Source: Teratosphaeria epicoccoides (taxonomy: Eukaryota; Ascomycota; Dothideomycetes; Mycosphaerellales; Teratosphaeriaceae). From it: a stretch of DNA of 64,000 nucleotides. Under the pieces are notes generated by a model. It was not told the DNA's origin. It was given only the letters and a program-made list of their open reading frames with translations, and made no database searches. Below are positions 32,301 to 43,907 of the stretch, piece after piece; the stretch's first letter is position 1; each line of letters starts with the position of its first letter. Location: the NCBI GenBank assembly GCA_021401465.1, contig JADDMT010000003.1, positions 1 to 64,000 on the forward strand. The letters run 5' to 3'. The position numbers and the translations under genes are program-made.

Positions 32301-33316
32301 CAGATATTTTGCTGTACACACGACCGCCGAGTGTTGAGCATCTGATGCAATACTATCCCGTAACCGCGCCTGGGCGACGACCGGTACCAATCATTCTGGC
32401 TTGTTTGGACTCAGAGGAGGCGGTGCGAGTCTCGCACAATCAAGCGAAAACATTGACAAGTCTTGGCAGAATCGCAGAAGTACTACCTCAGCCCTGTGGG
32501 CCAAGAAAGCTGGCAAAGGTCCTGGAGAGATGTTTTCAAGCCGTGGAAGACCGTGTAGCAGCTGCATCGCCGCCATCAGAGCTTTCGGTCTCGACGCCGG
32601 GTAGAGAGGATCAGGTCACTCCAAAAGCCAGGCACACCGCAGTCATGCCGCCTGTTGGCGAGCGACCTAAAGTCGATACTCGCATTGACAGTGCATCGTC
32701 AGTCACGAGCAAGCAGTCTTCCTCCACGGAACCTACCTCGGCCGATATGTCACCGGCGATCTCGCCCAGTCCGCAGTATTCTGGCATCTACTCTCCTCCG
32801 CCACTTGATCCTGATACACCACCGCTGGCTGCCGATAACATTTCTCGACGCATTGTGAGGTCGTCCCGCGACCTGTCTCTAGAGTCGAAGCCCGAGGACT
32901 CGCCCATCCACGTCCTGTTGGTCGACGACAACAAGATCAACCTTCAGCTGCTCACGATGTTCATGAAGAAGCACAGCTATTCCTATTCCACCGCCGAGAA
33001 TGGTTTGGACGCGTTGAACGCTTACAAGGAGTCTTGTCTCCCTGGACCCCATACGTCGGCCGGCTCAGTGCCTATGAGGCGCTTCGATTACGTACTCATG
33101 GATATCAATATGCCTGTCATGAATGGGATGGATAGTACGAAGGCCATCAGGGAATTCGAGAGGGAGAATGGCATCGGAAGGTGTACTGTCATTGCGCTCA
33201 CAGGGCTAGCGAGTGCGCAGGCCCAGATGGAAGCGGAAATGGTGGGTATTGACGTCTTTCTGCCCAAGCCTGTGAAGTTTGGGGAGTTGAAAAAGTTGTT
33301 GGTGGTGAAGCAGTGA
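29314..33316 (+). CDS. Hybrid histidine kinase with GAF domain
   Basis: Three exons (29314-30097, 30322-31324, 31384-33316) give 1239 residues; both joins restore frame (FIEG|CSSID and SIIT|CGRTLLDTLN). Residues 60-250 form a GAF-like sensor (VAFAQLAVLRLGVKRGMVSL, FYAGVPILTREGHAIGAYAV). The H-box SMSHELRSPLHGI places the phospho-accepting His near residue 562. The ATPase domain has the N-box IIMNLLGNALKYTSQG (about 720), G1 DTGKGMSEEF and G2 FQPGTGLGLSIV. The receiver domain shows VDDN (about 1108), the phosphoacceptor Asp in YVLMDINMPVM (about 1167), Thr in ALTG and the conserved Lys in LPKPV (about 1221). All catalytic residues look intact. No membrane segment is seen, so it is likely a cytosolic osmotic, redox or developmental sensor upstream of a Ypd1-type phosphorelay; the signal is unknown. 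Confidence 0.93.
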
Positions 33317-33735
33317 AAGCCGTGGACCAACTTGCTTCTTGCGATTTCTTTCAGCGCGTAGGGCTCACACGAGACACGATGGAATGAGTATTGGCACATC
33401 AGCGTGGCGTTTCGAGTATTGCCGGGAATCGTGATGGGCGAGGTCGACGTCATGTCATCATCTCTGGATACAGCATAGCGGCGGCACTTGGGTAGACATC
33501 TAATAAGGTCCTGCTAGATATATTGGAGGAGTCGCCCACCTAGGCTTAGTCGAACAAGCATCTGCAATAGCGCACGGCTGAATTTCATCCGCAAGCCAGG
33601 AGTGCTTGGAGATGTTCATACAGTCCAAAAATTCTTCTCGATACGCTCGATTGCTGCTTCCAACCGTCGGACTACCTAACAGACTCGCAATGTTGCAGGT
33701 AACCTACACACACCGACCGAGCCTTCGATCCAATC
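33317..33735. other. Convergent 3' region, nothing recognised
   Basis: This is 3' DNA between the histidine kinase and the minus-strand unknown gene. Confidence 0.4.
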
Positions 33736-35076
33736 TCAATCCACGAACGTCTCGCCGGGAAATTCCTCTGCGAACCTCCCGCTGAACATATCCGCATGCA
33801 TCCAGCCCCGGAGATGCACGTGCCTCTTCTCCGCCAACCTCACCCGCAGACCAACATGAAACCCACCAGCGCTCTCCTTCCTCTCGGTAATCTTGGCTCG
33901 AAACTCCATGCTCGCCTGCCCGTCCCAGCTCCAAACCTCCACATTCACGTCCCAACGCTTGCGCTCCCCGATCGGCAGCTGGCCAAGGATCACGACGGTG
34001 CGAATGCGCTTGTTCGCTCCCTCGACTCGCGCCTCGCGGTCGCCGAGCTCCTCCACGCTCTCCTGGACTGGGAGACGGTTGCCGATGATCACGTCGTAGT
34101 GGTTTAGAAGTTGGAGGTCGATGTCTGTCTTCGGGATCCAAGTCGTGCCGCTCAGGGCGATGTCACGCCAGTAGACCTTGGTGTGGACGACGAAGTCCTC
34201 TTCGTCTTCGTCCTCGATGGCCACCAGGCGGGCTTCGCAGAGCCGCAAGTCTTCTTCGAGGAGGTCGCCGCGCTGCAAGAGCTGCAGTGATGAGGGTCGG
34301 AGCTCGCAGGTGTGCACTGAGCATACGCCGTTGTAGGTGACTTTGTCGACGGTGATGCGCATCTTGAGTTGGAATGTACGACCATTCTGTTGGCGAGTGC
34401 CTTGGCCGGTGAACGCGCACGGCTGACGTGGGAGCCTGGGTGGCCGTCTGTGAGCGTCGTCAAGGATGTGCAGAGTCTGTAGTTGCTTCTCGCCTGAGTC
34501 GGTGTGCTGCTCCTTGGTTCTTGCATTGGGCTGGGCGAGTGCGGCAGGACCTTTGTGAAGCGCATTGTGCACCCCTCCAGGGAGTGAAGTCGCATCAGCC
34601 TCGGTTGACCTTGTGTCTTCGCGAGATGTGTTGCCTGTAAGGTTGGACCTCTTGATCGACTCAGCAGACGCCGCACCCTGCTCAAGTCTACGCTTCTTTG
34701 CTGTTGTGTCGGACGGCGTGTTGGCTTGTGATCGGCGTTGCGCTTGGAACTCTTGGACACTGGCGTGTGCAAGTGCGGGATTGACATCGGCGCAATTAAC
34801 ATTATGCTTCGCTGTTGGCACAGGTAAACGACTGTTGCTCATTGGTCCGCATCTTTCATGAGGCACCTTCACTCCTGAATGTCCCGTTGATCTGGCGACG
34901 AGTGTCTTGTTGCAGATTTCGGTGCGCAGGGCTCTGCTTGACTTGTCGGACTCTTCGCTAGGCTTCGGTCCTAATGCTTCCCAGAGATCGACGGGGTGTA
35001 ACCCGTCAAGCTCATCGAAAAACTGGTCGAGGAGCTCTCTCAGCCTGCTGTTCTCTTCTGCCGACCGAGACGACAT
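33736..35076 (-). CDS. Unknown protein, 446 residues
   Basis: Single open frame from MSSRSAEENSRLRELLDQFF. Residues 1-40 look helical and end in HPVDLWEALGP. Residues 45-220 are low-complexity, polar and rich in Ser, Thr and Lys. The C-terminal half (about 230-446) looks folded and beta-rich, with KMRITVDKVTYNGVCSVHTC, VHTKVYWRDIALSGTTWIP, NHYDVIIGNRLPVQESVEEL and WDVNVEVWSWDGQASMEF. No known domain is recognised. There is no signal peptide, so it is likely nuclear or cytosolic. Codon use looks like the neighbouring genes, supporting a real gene. Confidence 0.7.
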   Translation of the reverse strand: MSSRSAEENSRLRELLDQFFDELDGLHPVDLWEALGPKPSEESDKSSRALRTEICNKTLVARSTGHSGVKVPHERCGPMSNSRLPVPTAKHNVNCADVNPALAHASVQEFQAQRRSQANTPSDTTAKKRRLEQGAASAESIKRSNLTGNTSREDTRSTEADATSLPGGVHNALHKGPAALAQPNARTKEQHTDSGEKQLQTLHILDDAHRRPPRLPRQPCAFTGQGTRQQNGRTFQLKMRITVDKVTYNGVCSVHTCELRPSSLQLLQRGDLLEEDLRLCEARLVAIEDEDEEDFVVHTKVYWRDIALSGTTWIPKTDIDLQLLNHYDVIIGNRLPVQESVEELGDREARVEGANKRIRTVVILGQLPIGERKRWDVNVEVWSWDGQASMEFRAKITERKESAGGFHVGLRVRLAEKRHVHLRGWMHADMFSGRFAEEFPGETFVD

Positions 35077-35831
35077 GGCAGACCAGACCAGCGGAGCCTT
35101 TCCTCCGTATCAGCAACACTTATTCGAATTCAGAAGTCTGTTCACCTAGGCGAAATCCTGATGGTGATGCGCTTCATGCATGTTGCGGGATGTCGAGTCG
35201 AAAGGTGGGACTGGAGGGAAAGCTCGAGCACTCGGCGAATTATCGGAAGGCCGTTTCACACGTGAACCTAAGCGCACCTTCCGCTTCTGGCACTCCAAAT
35301 TGCGGAACCTAGGTTTACATGTCGAGAGCTTGCGGAATCTGACAGCCAGATCCTGTCTCTTCCGATGCGCGCGGCTTCGAGCGGAGGAAGCGCCGCTCGC
35401 AAGACAATGATCGCTCGGCCTGACTTGCCTTATGACTATGACCGAGTTTTGCAAGAGACCATCGCAAGTACCAGCTGCCGCCATGCATTCCCAAGGTCGA
35501 CGAGACTGGTTCGGATACTCCGTGTTTGGCAACGTTGCGTGGTGATATACGGAAAGCGCCTGCAAGCACCGTCAGAACGTGAGCTCGACATCTTCTGTCC
35601 TGTTCTGAATGAACATCAGTGATCTGTCGTGCGAAAGACTACTACTGCTCGACCAGATCTGAATGTGAATATTGCAGATGTCTCGACAGACATTGTGCGA
35701 AGCTTTGCCATTGATCGCGTGATACCTAAGCACTTTGTGCCAGCGCGTAAATACTGCATACTGTTTCGGTCTCGCCGCGCTGCTCGACACGCCCGATGCT
35801 TTCGCTTCGCTAAGACCGCACACCGATTCTA
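35077..35831. other. Intergenic, nothing recognised
   Basis: Overlapping frames up to 139 codons exist on both strands without protein-like motifs. Confidence 0.4.
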
Positions 35832-36452
35832 CTAGGTCCATTGTGCTGGTTTAGGTTGATTGCCGTTCGCTTCCACGTCTGGTCCAGCTGCATATCGCGA
35901 AGGCACCGCATTCGGATCCGGCCCAGCCAAAACTTGCGTGGTGCTCGAATTGTATCGGAAAGTCGCCAGTTTCTTGCCACAATCGCCACAATAATGGTCG
36001 ATATTGGCACACCAATGTGCCATGCATGGTATCACGGCAGCGCAGATGCATATGAGACAAAGCAGGAGCCCGAGGGCGCTGCACTGATTGTCAGGACTCT
36101 CGCATAATCGCTACGTCTGGCACGATACTTACTAAGTCATACCGGAGTCGACTTTCTCGATGCGCGTACGAGTGCGGCGATGGCAGAAAGGGCAGTCAAC
36201 CCAAGCGTCTTGCTCTCCAAGGCGGTTCAAAGGGGTCACTGGTGGTGCTGCCAAGGTCATCGGCTGTTGCGAAGGGTACGGGTCCTTGGCGGCATCATGA
36301 TTGCTGTATGCTGGCGGCGGTTGGTCTATTGGTTCCTGGTTCTGACCATGGCCGGCGTTCGTGTATTGAGCTTCCGCACGTGGTGTGCTCGTCGGCTGCA
36401 GCTCAATGCCGTGAATAACCTGCTGCGGGTGTGTCTGAGTCGGGTCTGCCAT
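35832..36452 (-). CDS. LITAF-domain membrane-associated protein
   Basis: Exons are 36452-36133 and 36079-35832, about 188 residues; the intron at 36080-36132 uses gtaagt...tgcag and joins GMT|Y to ALGLLL. Residues 1-80 are Pro/Gln-rich with PPPAYS, a PPxY-like motif that WW-domain ubiquitin ligases bind. The zinc-binding LITAF domain follows: CPFCHRRTRTRIEK, a hydrophobic insert (ALGLLLCLICICAAVIP) that dips into the membrane, then HWCANIDHYCGDCGKKLATF. Both CxxC knuckles are complete. LITAF proteins act at the cytosolic face of endosomes or vacuoles in sorting; that role is inferred from the family. A short Gly/Pro/Asn-rich tail ends the protein. Confidence 0.85.
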
Positions 36453-37014
36453 GTTGCTGTCAAGTCATTTGTGCGATGTCAAGTCTGAGATGCTTCCGGT
36501 CGTTGCAAGCACACGGAAAGACGCTTGGAAGGCTTGTCCCACATTCCAGGCAACTGCTTTTGAGTAGCTTGCAGGCATAGTACATGTAACATGTCGAGCG
36601 TAAGCTGAGCCGCAAACCCTAACATTGTTGTCGTATTATTAGCATGGAGTGGCTCCTTCGTGGGATTATTGGCCTGATATCATGGCAACCTCGGAAGCAT
36701 GTTGGCATCTCATCCTTTGGCCTCGGAGCCAACTCTCATGCGAGTTCCTCGACGAGACTTACAGACGCGTCTTTGCGGCTTGCGAGGGTGCTGCAATCTA
36801 GCAAACAGGAAGGACTGCCTGCCATTTCTAGCTACTCACACAAATGCCTGTTGAGGTCCTCGGACAAAAAAGGTGTTCATGCCTCAGGCCGCAACAATAT
36901 CTTGCCCACGGGAACCGCTCCCCGTCGGCCAAGACATCCCACAGACTGACTCGGCAGCTGACTGCTACCGATATTCCAGCGGCAAAGCTCCTGTGCTACC
37001 TCCTATCCCACGAT
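36453..37014. promoter_or_regulatory. Divergent promoter region, LITAF gene and Zn2Cys6 gene
   Basis: The upstream regions of both genes lie here. No distinct site is recognised; the frames inside look non-coding. Confidence 0.35.
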
Positions 37015-38978
37015 ATGCCTCTGGATACAGCGCGCCCTTATCGATCGCACAAGGTACCCGCCTGTGATCCCTGTAGGTGAGCAGCAACGTTTGCTGCAGC
37101 GATCTTGGTCGCAAACTCACCATATACCTCACCAGGAAGCGGAAGATTCGCTGTCACAAGCCTGATCCGACAGAGTCATGCAGCAGATGCATCGACCGCA
37201 AACTACAGTGCATTGCCACCGACACGAATACCAGTGCTGGGGCGAAGTCGTTACGCACTTCAGGCCGACCGGCTGTGCGAGCATTGCCTACGCTGACATC
37301 TGCGGCGCTATCGCATGACGGCTCGCAACGAGCCAGTATATCTGCTGACGAAAGAGACAACAGCCGTCGCGCCGACTCACCGACGCACTGTTCTCTGATT
37401 GTTGGACCGACAGTTGCGGAAGATGTCCAAGTACTGGAGAACTACCTATCTCTCGGCAACACAACAGATGGCAGCCGACCCAGGGGCTACCGAACTGTCT
37501 TGTCTGCCAACAACGACCCGGTCATATATTGGTCTGTTCCAAAGCGGAGAGAAGGCCTTCAGATGGCCAAAGACCCAGGTAGGTCGCAGCTGGAAGTCAT
37601 GGAGCAAGTTCTCGGCCCAGCGCAGGACGAGCTTATCAAGCTGTTCTTCCGCTTCGTGCATCCATACTTCCCGATCATGGACCAGTCGATGCTGGATGCC
37701 CTAAGAAAAAGGCGTACGAGCGCAGTTTCGTGCACGCTACGTTGCTGGGTACTCATGATCGCAGTGCCGCTGTGGGACCGCTCGTCGGTGCTCAGAGAAT
37801 GGCCACATCCCAGCCATGAGTTCCTCGCCAACCAAGCTCTTATTTCATTACAAGAAGACTTCATGGTGCCAACAATGTTCACGGTCTGTTCAGCCATCCT
37901 GGACCTCCTTGCCCGCCCCGTCAAGTCGGTGACAAACAACATTACTGTCGCCGCGCGAACCGTCGGTCTGGCCCATAGCCTGGGACTCAATAGAGATCCG
38001 TCATCGTGGCACGCCACGGCAGCGGAAAAGTCCTTGCGAATACGGCTTTGGTGGGCCGTCCTGATCAACGACCACTGGTCCAGTCTTGCACACGGCACCC
38101 CTCCCAACATCATCAGCGACCGCTACGACGTGCCGATCCCGGACTTGGCTACTTGCACACCCAAGCCTGCCTCAGATGATGAGCGCCAAGCTCTCGAATC
38201 CTTCCGCCAACTTTGCCTCTTAACTCAAATTCTCAGCGGGCCGCTCAACCTCGTCTACAGCCTTCAAACTCAATCTGACACAGCCACAAGGGTGCTCAAA
38301 AAAGCAGAATGTGCGGTGGACGAATGGGAGATTTCCGCCCGCCACCTCTTTGATGTGAGACCGGAAGTCGAACCACCAGCCGGCCACTGCAGCCTCTGGC
38401 TCTGTTTCCTCTCCCTCAAACTCCTGATTCAACGGCTCTACCTCCGCATCGCTATGCTTCAACCCGCCCAGTCGGCCCCGGTAGAAGAGAAGCACTATCG
38501 TAATGGTATGCTACGCAAAGCCGCTCTCAAAATTCTCGACTTCATCATCGCTCTCCATCCCTCCCACTGCGATGAGTTCTGGCTTGCACACGTGACGCAC
38601 TACCTTGTGACCTCCACTACTATCCTACTACGCTGCACCATCGAGGCACCTGATCCAACCATCGCCCAGCTCTCTATAGCGAAGCTGTTGGCGTTTCGGC
38701 AGAAACTGGTCACAGCGACCACCGAGTGGCGGTGGGATCTCGCCGATCTGTGTCTCGAGAGGTGTTCGGAGGCGATCACAAAGATTGCTGAAGCACATTT
38801 GGCGGCCGATGCGGCGGCTCAGAATACGGAGCTGCAGCACGAGGGCGAGGTGGGTGGCCCGGATATGTTGCTGCAGCCTTTGACAGATATGGGCGCTTTC
38901 CTGCCTGCGGACTCCCTTGACCTTCCGTGGGAGATGTTGTGGGATACTTTCGAGGGGACGTCGACCGCGGTCCTGTAG
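37015..38978 (+). CDS. Zn2Cys6 fungal transcription factor
   Basis: Exon 1 is 37015-37076 (MPLDTARPYRSHKVPACDPC...) and exon 2 is 37136-38978. The intron (37077-37135) splits the zinc cluster, and splicing restores ACDPCRKRKIRCHKPDP followed by CSRCIDRKLQC, a C-x2-C-x6-C-x8-C-x2-C-x6-C cluster. Without the first exon half the cluster is lost, so the frame opened from 37077 is not the right start. The middle (about 200-420) is a fungal-specific transcription factor domain: LFFRFVHPYFPIMDQSMLDA, AARTVGLAHSLGLNRDPSSW, IRLWWAVLINDHWSSLAHG. Length is about 634 residues. It lies next to a monooxygenase/transporter group and is the natural candidate regulator of those genes; this is inference from position. 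Confidence 0.92.
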
Positions 38979-39203
38979 CGTCTGGACGGATTGACGATTG
39001 ACATGAAATGTTCATGGGACCTTTTGGAGCAGAGTCTCCAGTATTGGCCTGCGCGAAAGCCCTGGCGCATGTCCCGTGGTGTGAGTCTGCCGCCTACACT
39101 GCCCACATAACCTGCACAAGGACATGAGAAACCGTGAAAGGAGCCTGGCAGACACCATAGATACCTCTACCTCTGACAGACTCTGACATGCATCACAAGC
39201 ACC

Positions 39204-40675
39204 TCAACCACCCACCTCGCTATACCTCAACGCCGGATGCCCCTCCCTAACCCTCGGCCCCCCACCATCCTGCAGATAATTCTCCCTCATACTCCTCCCC
39301 GCAAACTCCGTCTGCAACACACCTCTCCGCTTCAACTCCGGCCACAGAAACTCGACAATATCGTCAAACGTCCCCGGCGTCGTCGCATAACTCACATTAA
39401 ACCCATCCACACCCGCCTCATCCACCCACCTCTGCAACACGTCCGCCACCGTCCCCGGACTCCCCACCGCCCTCGCATGCGCACCCGAAATCGCCAAATG
39501 CCGCAGCACCGTCTTCTTCGTCCACTTCTGCCGCCCCAGCGTCCCAGGCACCGTCGCCGTCCACGAAGAAATCAGACTCTGGATGCCCGGTGGCCCGACA
39601 AAAGCAAAATCCTCATCGTCCTCGAATTTCGCCAGGTCGGTCCCGGACCAGCCTCCGAACAGCGCAGCCGTGCCTTCGAGATCCGCATACTGCAGCAGAT
39701 CCTCGAATTTCGCGTGAGCCTTCTCGTCCGTTTCGTCGACGACGATGAAGATGCCCGCGACGAATTTGACGCTGTCGTCCGGTCGGCCCAGGTCGCGGAG
39801 AAGGGAGCGGGTGGAGTCGATGATTTCTTTGGTCTTGGACGGGATCATGCCGGGGAGGAACATGGCTTCGGCGTGGGTTGCTGCGAAGGTCTTGCCGGCT
39901 TTGCTGGCGCCGGCTTGGAGGAGGAAGGGGGTGCGTTGGGGGGTCGGGGCGACGAGGTTGGGGCCCACGCACTTGAAGTATTTGCTGCGGAGAGTCAGAA
40001 TGGTCGATGGTCTCAGCTGGGCAGCAGATGGACTTGCCCGTTGTGATTGATCTTGTGCACTTTGTCCGGATTCGCGTAGACCCCCGACTTCTCATCCGCC
40101 CCGACTGCATCGTCCTCCCAGCTCCCTTCCAGGAGCTTATAGACAACCTCCATACACTCGTCCGCCATCCGATACCGCTCATCATGCTCGACCTGCTGCT
40201 CGAGGCCAAACGACTCCGCCGCACTCTGCAGATACGACGTCACGATGTTCCAGCCCACCCTCCCACCAGTAATCTCGTCCAACGTGGAGAACTTGCGAGC
40301 CAGCGAATAAGGATTCTCATACGTCGTGGACGCCGTGATGCCGAACGACAGATTCTTCGTCGCGTGGGCCATCGCCGAGACCATGAGACTGACATCCAAG
40401 ATGGGGATCTGCGAGGCGGCTTTGAGCGCTGGCGCGTTGTTTCCGGGGCCGCCGTAAACGTCGTAGATGCCTAGCACGTCTGCGAAGAAGAGGCCGTGCC
40501 ATTTTGCTTCGTCGAGCTTTTTCGCCACTTCGACCCAGTGTGCCAGAGTCTGCTTCTCCTGTGACGGGTGGCGCCAGAGCCCGGGAGCGAGGTGGCCTGG
40601 GGCGGCCATTGCGAAGGCGTTCATGATCCAGGGCTTCTTGCGGGCGTTTTGCGCGCTGGTCTGTGTGGCAGCCAT
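39204..40675 (-). CDS. FMN-dependent monooxygenase, NtaA/SnaA/DszA (luciferase-like) family
   Basis: These TIM-barrel enzymes use reduced FMN and oxygen, and relatives cleave nitrilotriacetate, EDTA or sulfur compounds. Exons are 40675-40038 and 39984-39204, 472 residues, the family's usual size. Family blocks are MNAFAMAAPGHLAPGLWRHP, EAKWHGLFFADVLGIYDVYG, GITASTTYENPYSLARKFST, LDEITGGRVGWNIVTSYL, then after the join GKYFK and TPFLLQAGASKAGKTFAATH. The intron (39985-40037) starts GCAAGT and ends CCGCAG; only this GC-AG border gives NHNGKYFK, while a GT border nearby shifts the frame. The gene is divergent from the transporter at 41250 with 574 bases between. The reductase partner is not in the window. 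Confidence 0.92.
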
Positions 40676-41249
40676 GACAGCTGTGTCTGCACTACTGTGC
40701 TTTTGTCCTGATCAGACAAGTTCGTCCTCGGCTTGCGAGTCAGTCGGCCAAGGAGGAAGACAGATGCGATAGAACTTCCATCTGTGGAGAGAGCTATGGT
40801 CGATGCGCCATCCGAGACTGGAAGCTGCTTCCACGAGGTGAGAGCAGATCGGCGGGCCGGCGCACCTTCTTCAACTGGACTTCCTAAAAGTGGGGCGGGA
40901 CGAGCACGCCAGAGCACGACATCTCAATCACGTGCATGACGCCCTGTGTCGCTCACGCTTCTCACCAACAGCAGCGGGGCTGCCTCGTGGCGACGCATGA
41001 CGAACTCGTGCGACGAGACATCCCGACCTGTCGAGATGGACGTGAAGGATGGCGTGCGACGGGGCCTGCAACACTGCCCATCTCCAGCATGATAAGCCAG
41101 CCCTATGTGTCCAGGAAGCCTGACCTCCCCTCAAGGCACAAAGCGCACACTAGAGCGCGTCCACCCTCTCCAAACATCTGCTCCAGACTTGTCTCTCTCC
41201 CGCTGTGGAGTCCCAAGCAGCCGGTCTGTAGGTCTTGCGTTTACCAAGC
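40676..41249. promoter_or_regulatory. Shared promoter region of monooxygenase and UNC93-like transporter
   Basis: The two genes start outward from this stretch. A TCACGTGC E-box-like site is at about 40928-40935. No Zn2Cys6 site (CGG triplet pair) was picked out with confidence. Confidence 0.35.
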
Positions 41250-42892
41250 ATGGCACAAGCCGAGCCGTACATTGAGAAAGACCGGCCGCCAGCCCCGTCT
41301 GGCCCGAAGGTCTGGCCGGTACAGACGATTTGCGTCAAAGATGAGAGGGCGGAGGCGAGGTTGGGGAAGGTCAAGTGGTATCGGTCCGTGTGTCCCCGCC
41401 GCTGAGGGGGATGCATGTGATGTTCTGACGATGTCAACGCAGTTCCACTTACTATAACGCCGTCATCCTTGGTCTGTGCAACTTCTGCGCTCCGGGGATA
41501 TGGGGCGCCATGAACTCCCTCGGCGGCGGAGGAGAAGAGTCACCATGGTACGTCTCTGGAGTGTAAGATCCGTCGTGCTTGGGGACCTCGACTGACCTCG
41601 TCTCCGTCGCGACTGTGCAGGCTCGTCGACGCCGCCAACGCCATCACCTTCGTCCTCATGGTCTGCACCTGCATCCTCTCCGGCATCTTCGTGAAATACA
41701 TCGGCATCCGCTGGACCCTCATCCTCGGCGCGGCAGGCTACTGCCCGTACGCCGCAGGCCTCTACGTCAACAACCGATTCAGAGAGGAGTGGTTGATACT
41801 CTTCGGCGGGGCTCTGTGCGGCCTCGGAGCCGGCCTATTCTGGATGGCGGAAGCAGCGGTGGCGATGTCGTACCCGGAGCCTCACAATCAAGGCCGCTTC
41901 CTGGGTATCTGGCTCACCTTTCGCATCCTGGGACAAGTGCTTGGCGGCGCGATAAATCTGGGTCTGGACGTGGATCGCGACAAAGCGGGCGCGGTGTCCT
42001 ATCACGTTTACGAAGTGTTCATCGCGCTTCAGGCCGCGGCGCCGTTTGTCGGCTTGCTGCTGACGAATCCGGCGACAGTGGAAAGGACAGACGGCGTCAA
42101 AGTCTCTTGCGGCATACCGCGAGACGAAAGTTCTTGGACGGAGCTGAAAAACACTGGCCGCCTGTTCTTCAGCAAAAACTTCCTCCTTGTCATCCCGCTG
42201 ATCGCGCAGGCCGTGTTCGCCGAGAGTGTCTTCTTCACTTACGAAGGTCTGTGGTTCACCGTCCGTGCCCGCGCACTGGGCTCCTTCCTCAGCGGCATCG
42301 TGGCCGGGCTCGGTGGAAATCTGCTGGGCATGTTTCTCGACAGCAAGAGGCTTTCTGCTCGCTCCCGCAGTCGCTGGTCCTTCTTTGTAATCCTTGGGCT
42401 CCAAGGTGCGTGGTGGCTCTGGGGTACCGTCGTCGTGACGGAGTACAGGAAAACACGACCGACTTACGACTGGGTTGACGCTGGCTTCGGTCGTGGATTT
42501 GCACTGTTCCTCTTTTGGGTCTTGGGATTCCAGCTCAACTACATGTACCTCTATTTCGTCGTGCAGGCGATCGCCAAAGATGACGCAGAGATCGTGCGTG
42601 TGGCAGGGTTGCTGAGGGCTGTCGAATCTGCCGTTCAGGCTGTATCGGTATGTTTGACCGTCCTGATCGTACATGCAGGATGCTGACAGCGTTGTAGTAC
42701 GGCCTTGACAGCGTGGAAATTATGGGCGAGGTCGGATGTGTGTACCTCAATTTTGCTCTCTGGGGCACATCACTTGTGCCTGCTTGGCTGGTGATCAAAG
42801 AGATTGGTGTCTCCGTTGGCAAGACCAGAGACCTGAAGGAGGAGGAGGCCACCACGCCGACTAAGCCTGGAAGCGATGGGAAGCTTGCGTGA
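41250..42892 (+). CDS. UNC93-like major facilitator transporter
   Basis: The four-exon model is 41250-41383, 41443-41547, 41621-42647 and 42698-42892, 486 residues, with all joins frame-preserving (KWYR|STYYNAVIL, ESPW|LVDAANA, QAVS|YGLDSV). The N-terminal 45 residues are a hydrophilic tail. The first membrane block, YYNAVILGLCNFCAPGIWGA then MNSLGGGG, is the hallmark of fungal UNC93/DUF895-type MFS proteins. About eleven hydrophobic segments can be counted, with GALCGLGAGLFWMAEAAVAM and GIWLTFRILGQVLGG in the middle and FQLNYMYLYFVVQAIAKDD late. The tail is basic and acidic mixed. Substrate is unknown; the divergent monooxygenase suggests import or export of that enzyme's substrate or product. 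Confidence 0.9.
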
Positions 42893-43253
42893 CCGTGAAT
42901 CCTCGCAGGCCTGGTTCATATGGTCTCACTCGGCCCCTGCATAGAACGATCGTCGATCTGGCATTTGCTTGATTCTCGACTGGGTCTCAGGCCTGCCGTC
43001 TCTTGGCGAGTGAACCTTCGGATATAATTTTATATACATTAGCGTACTCGTGATTTCTACACCATGTCACCATACACCTCGCCGCATGACCCCACACTCT
43101 TGGCTCTTTCGTATGTCCTGTTCCAAGCAGCGACCTTCCTGTCACGAAACCGCTATTGCGCCTGCCATCCATCTATACCCGACGTCGTGCTTCAGTCTGT
43201 CCATATCACCTTGTGCGCCCTGTCCGTGTATGCAGCCCAGGCAATTCGATTCT
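42893..43253. other. Convergent intergenic stretch
   Basis: No gene is recognised between the transporter and the DUF7053-like gene. Confidence 0.4.
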
Positions 43254-43907
43254 CTACAACTCGCTGGATCGCCTGCGACCCAGGGTAGGTCTCCTCTGCC
43301 GTTCTGCCGGCGGCGCCTTCAATTTCTCGATAAACGCATTCTGCAGCTGCTGATGGCTGTTCTTCAAGAACGCCTTCACAATGCTCACAAAAGTCTTATT
43401 GCACTTCGCATCACTGATGATCTGCACGTACCACGTGCCACCACCCATGCCCTCTCGCGTATCCTGATGCAGCAAATCCTTTGCAGCAAGGCGCACGAGC
43501 TTCGGCGTCGAGTCTTCCGGGATGGTCTCGCGCAGGATCCGCCAGTGATTCGTGGACGTGAAGCCGCCGGGCGCGTGGACGGTGATGTCGCAGCCGTCTT
43601 CGGTCGGCAGGAACTCGGCCATGTACCTGACGCCACCGCCCCACAATCGCTTGGGCATGAAGGGGAGGTCGTCTTCCACTTCGTAGTATGATGTCTCCCC
43701 TGTAGCGCCGCTGTCGACCCCGGCGGTCTTTGGCAGTCCGTTCTTGGACGGCTTCTGTGCGGGAGGCGGGATCTTCTTGCAGCCTTTGCAGTCGGGATTC
43801 ATCTTCATGACTGTCTCGAAGTCGTGCAGGATGGGGAGTGCCTGCTCGAGGTTGACGCTGGGGGGGAGGGGCGTTGCGGAGGCATGGGAGAAGTTGGTCT
43901 CGAACAT
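43254..43907 (-). CDS. DUF7053-like protein
   Basis: Start is placed at 43907 (MFETNFSHASATPLPPSVNL); an upstream in-frame ATG at 44000 would add a Ser-rich stretch that looks like leader. The 217-residue protein reads like a fungal single-domain family with the opening hydrophobic-Ser-Thr-Pro-Leu-Pro motif, a central YYEVEDDLPFMPKRLWGGG, an EFLPTEDGCDITVHAPGGFT strand pair and an NHWRILRE block, resembling lipid-binding START/SRPBCC-type folds. The C-terminus is basic (RQRRPTLGRRRSSEL). The family assignment is from memory of the motif pattern and moderate. Its role is unknown. Confidence 0.6.
   Translation of the reverse strand: MFETNFSHASATPLPPSVNLEQALPILHDFETVMKMNPDCKGCKKIPPPAQKPSKNGLPKTAGVDSGATGETSYYEVEDDLPFMPKRLWGGGVRYMAEFLPTEDGCDITVHAPGGFTSTNHWRILRETIPEDSTPKLVRLAAKDLLHQDTREGMGGGTWYVQIISDAKCNKTFVSIVKAFLKNSHQQLQNAFIEKLKAPPAERQRRPTLGRRRSSEL

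Noticed and set aside
43000..43300. Possible tRNA because of ggcaattcgattc-like text
   Set aside because: No matching acceptor stem or D-arm could be found. I found no tRNA, rRNA or CRISPR-like array anywhere in the window.
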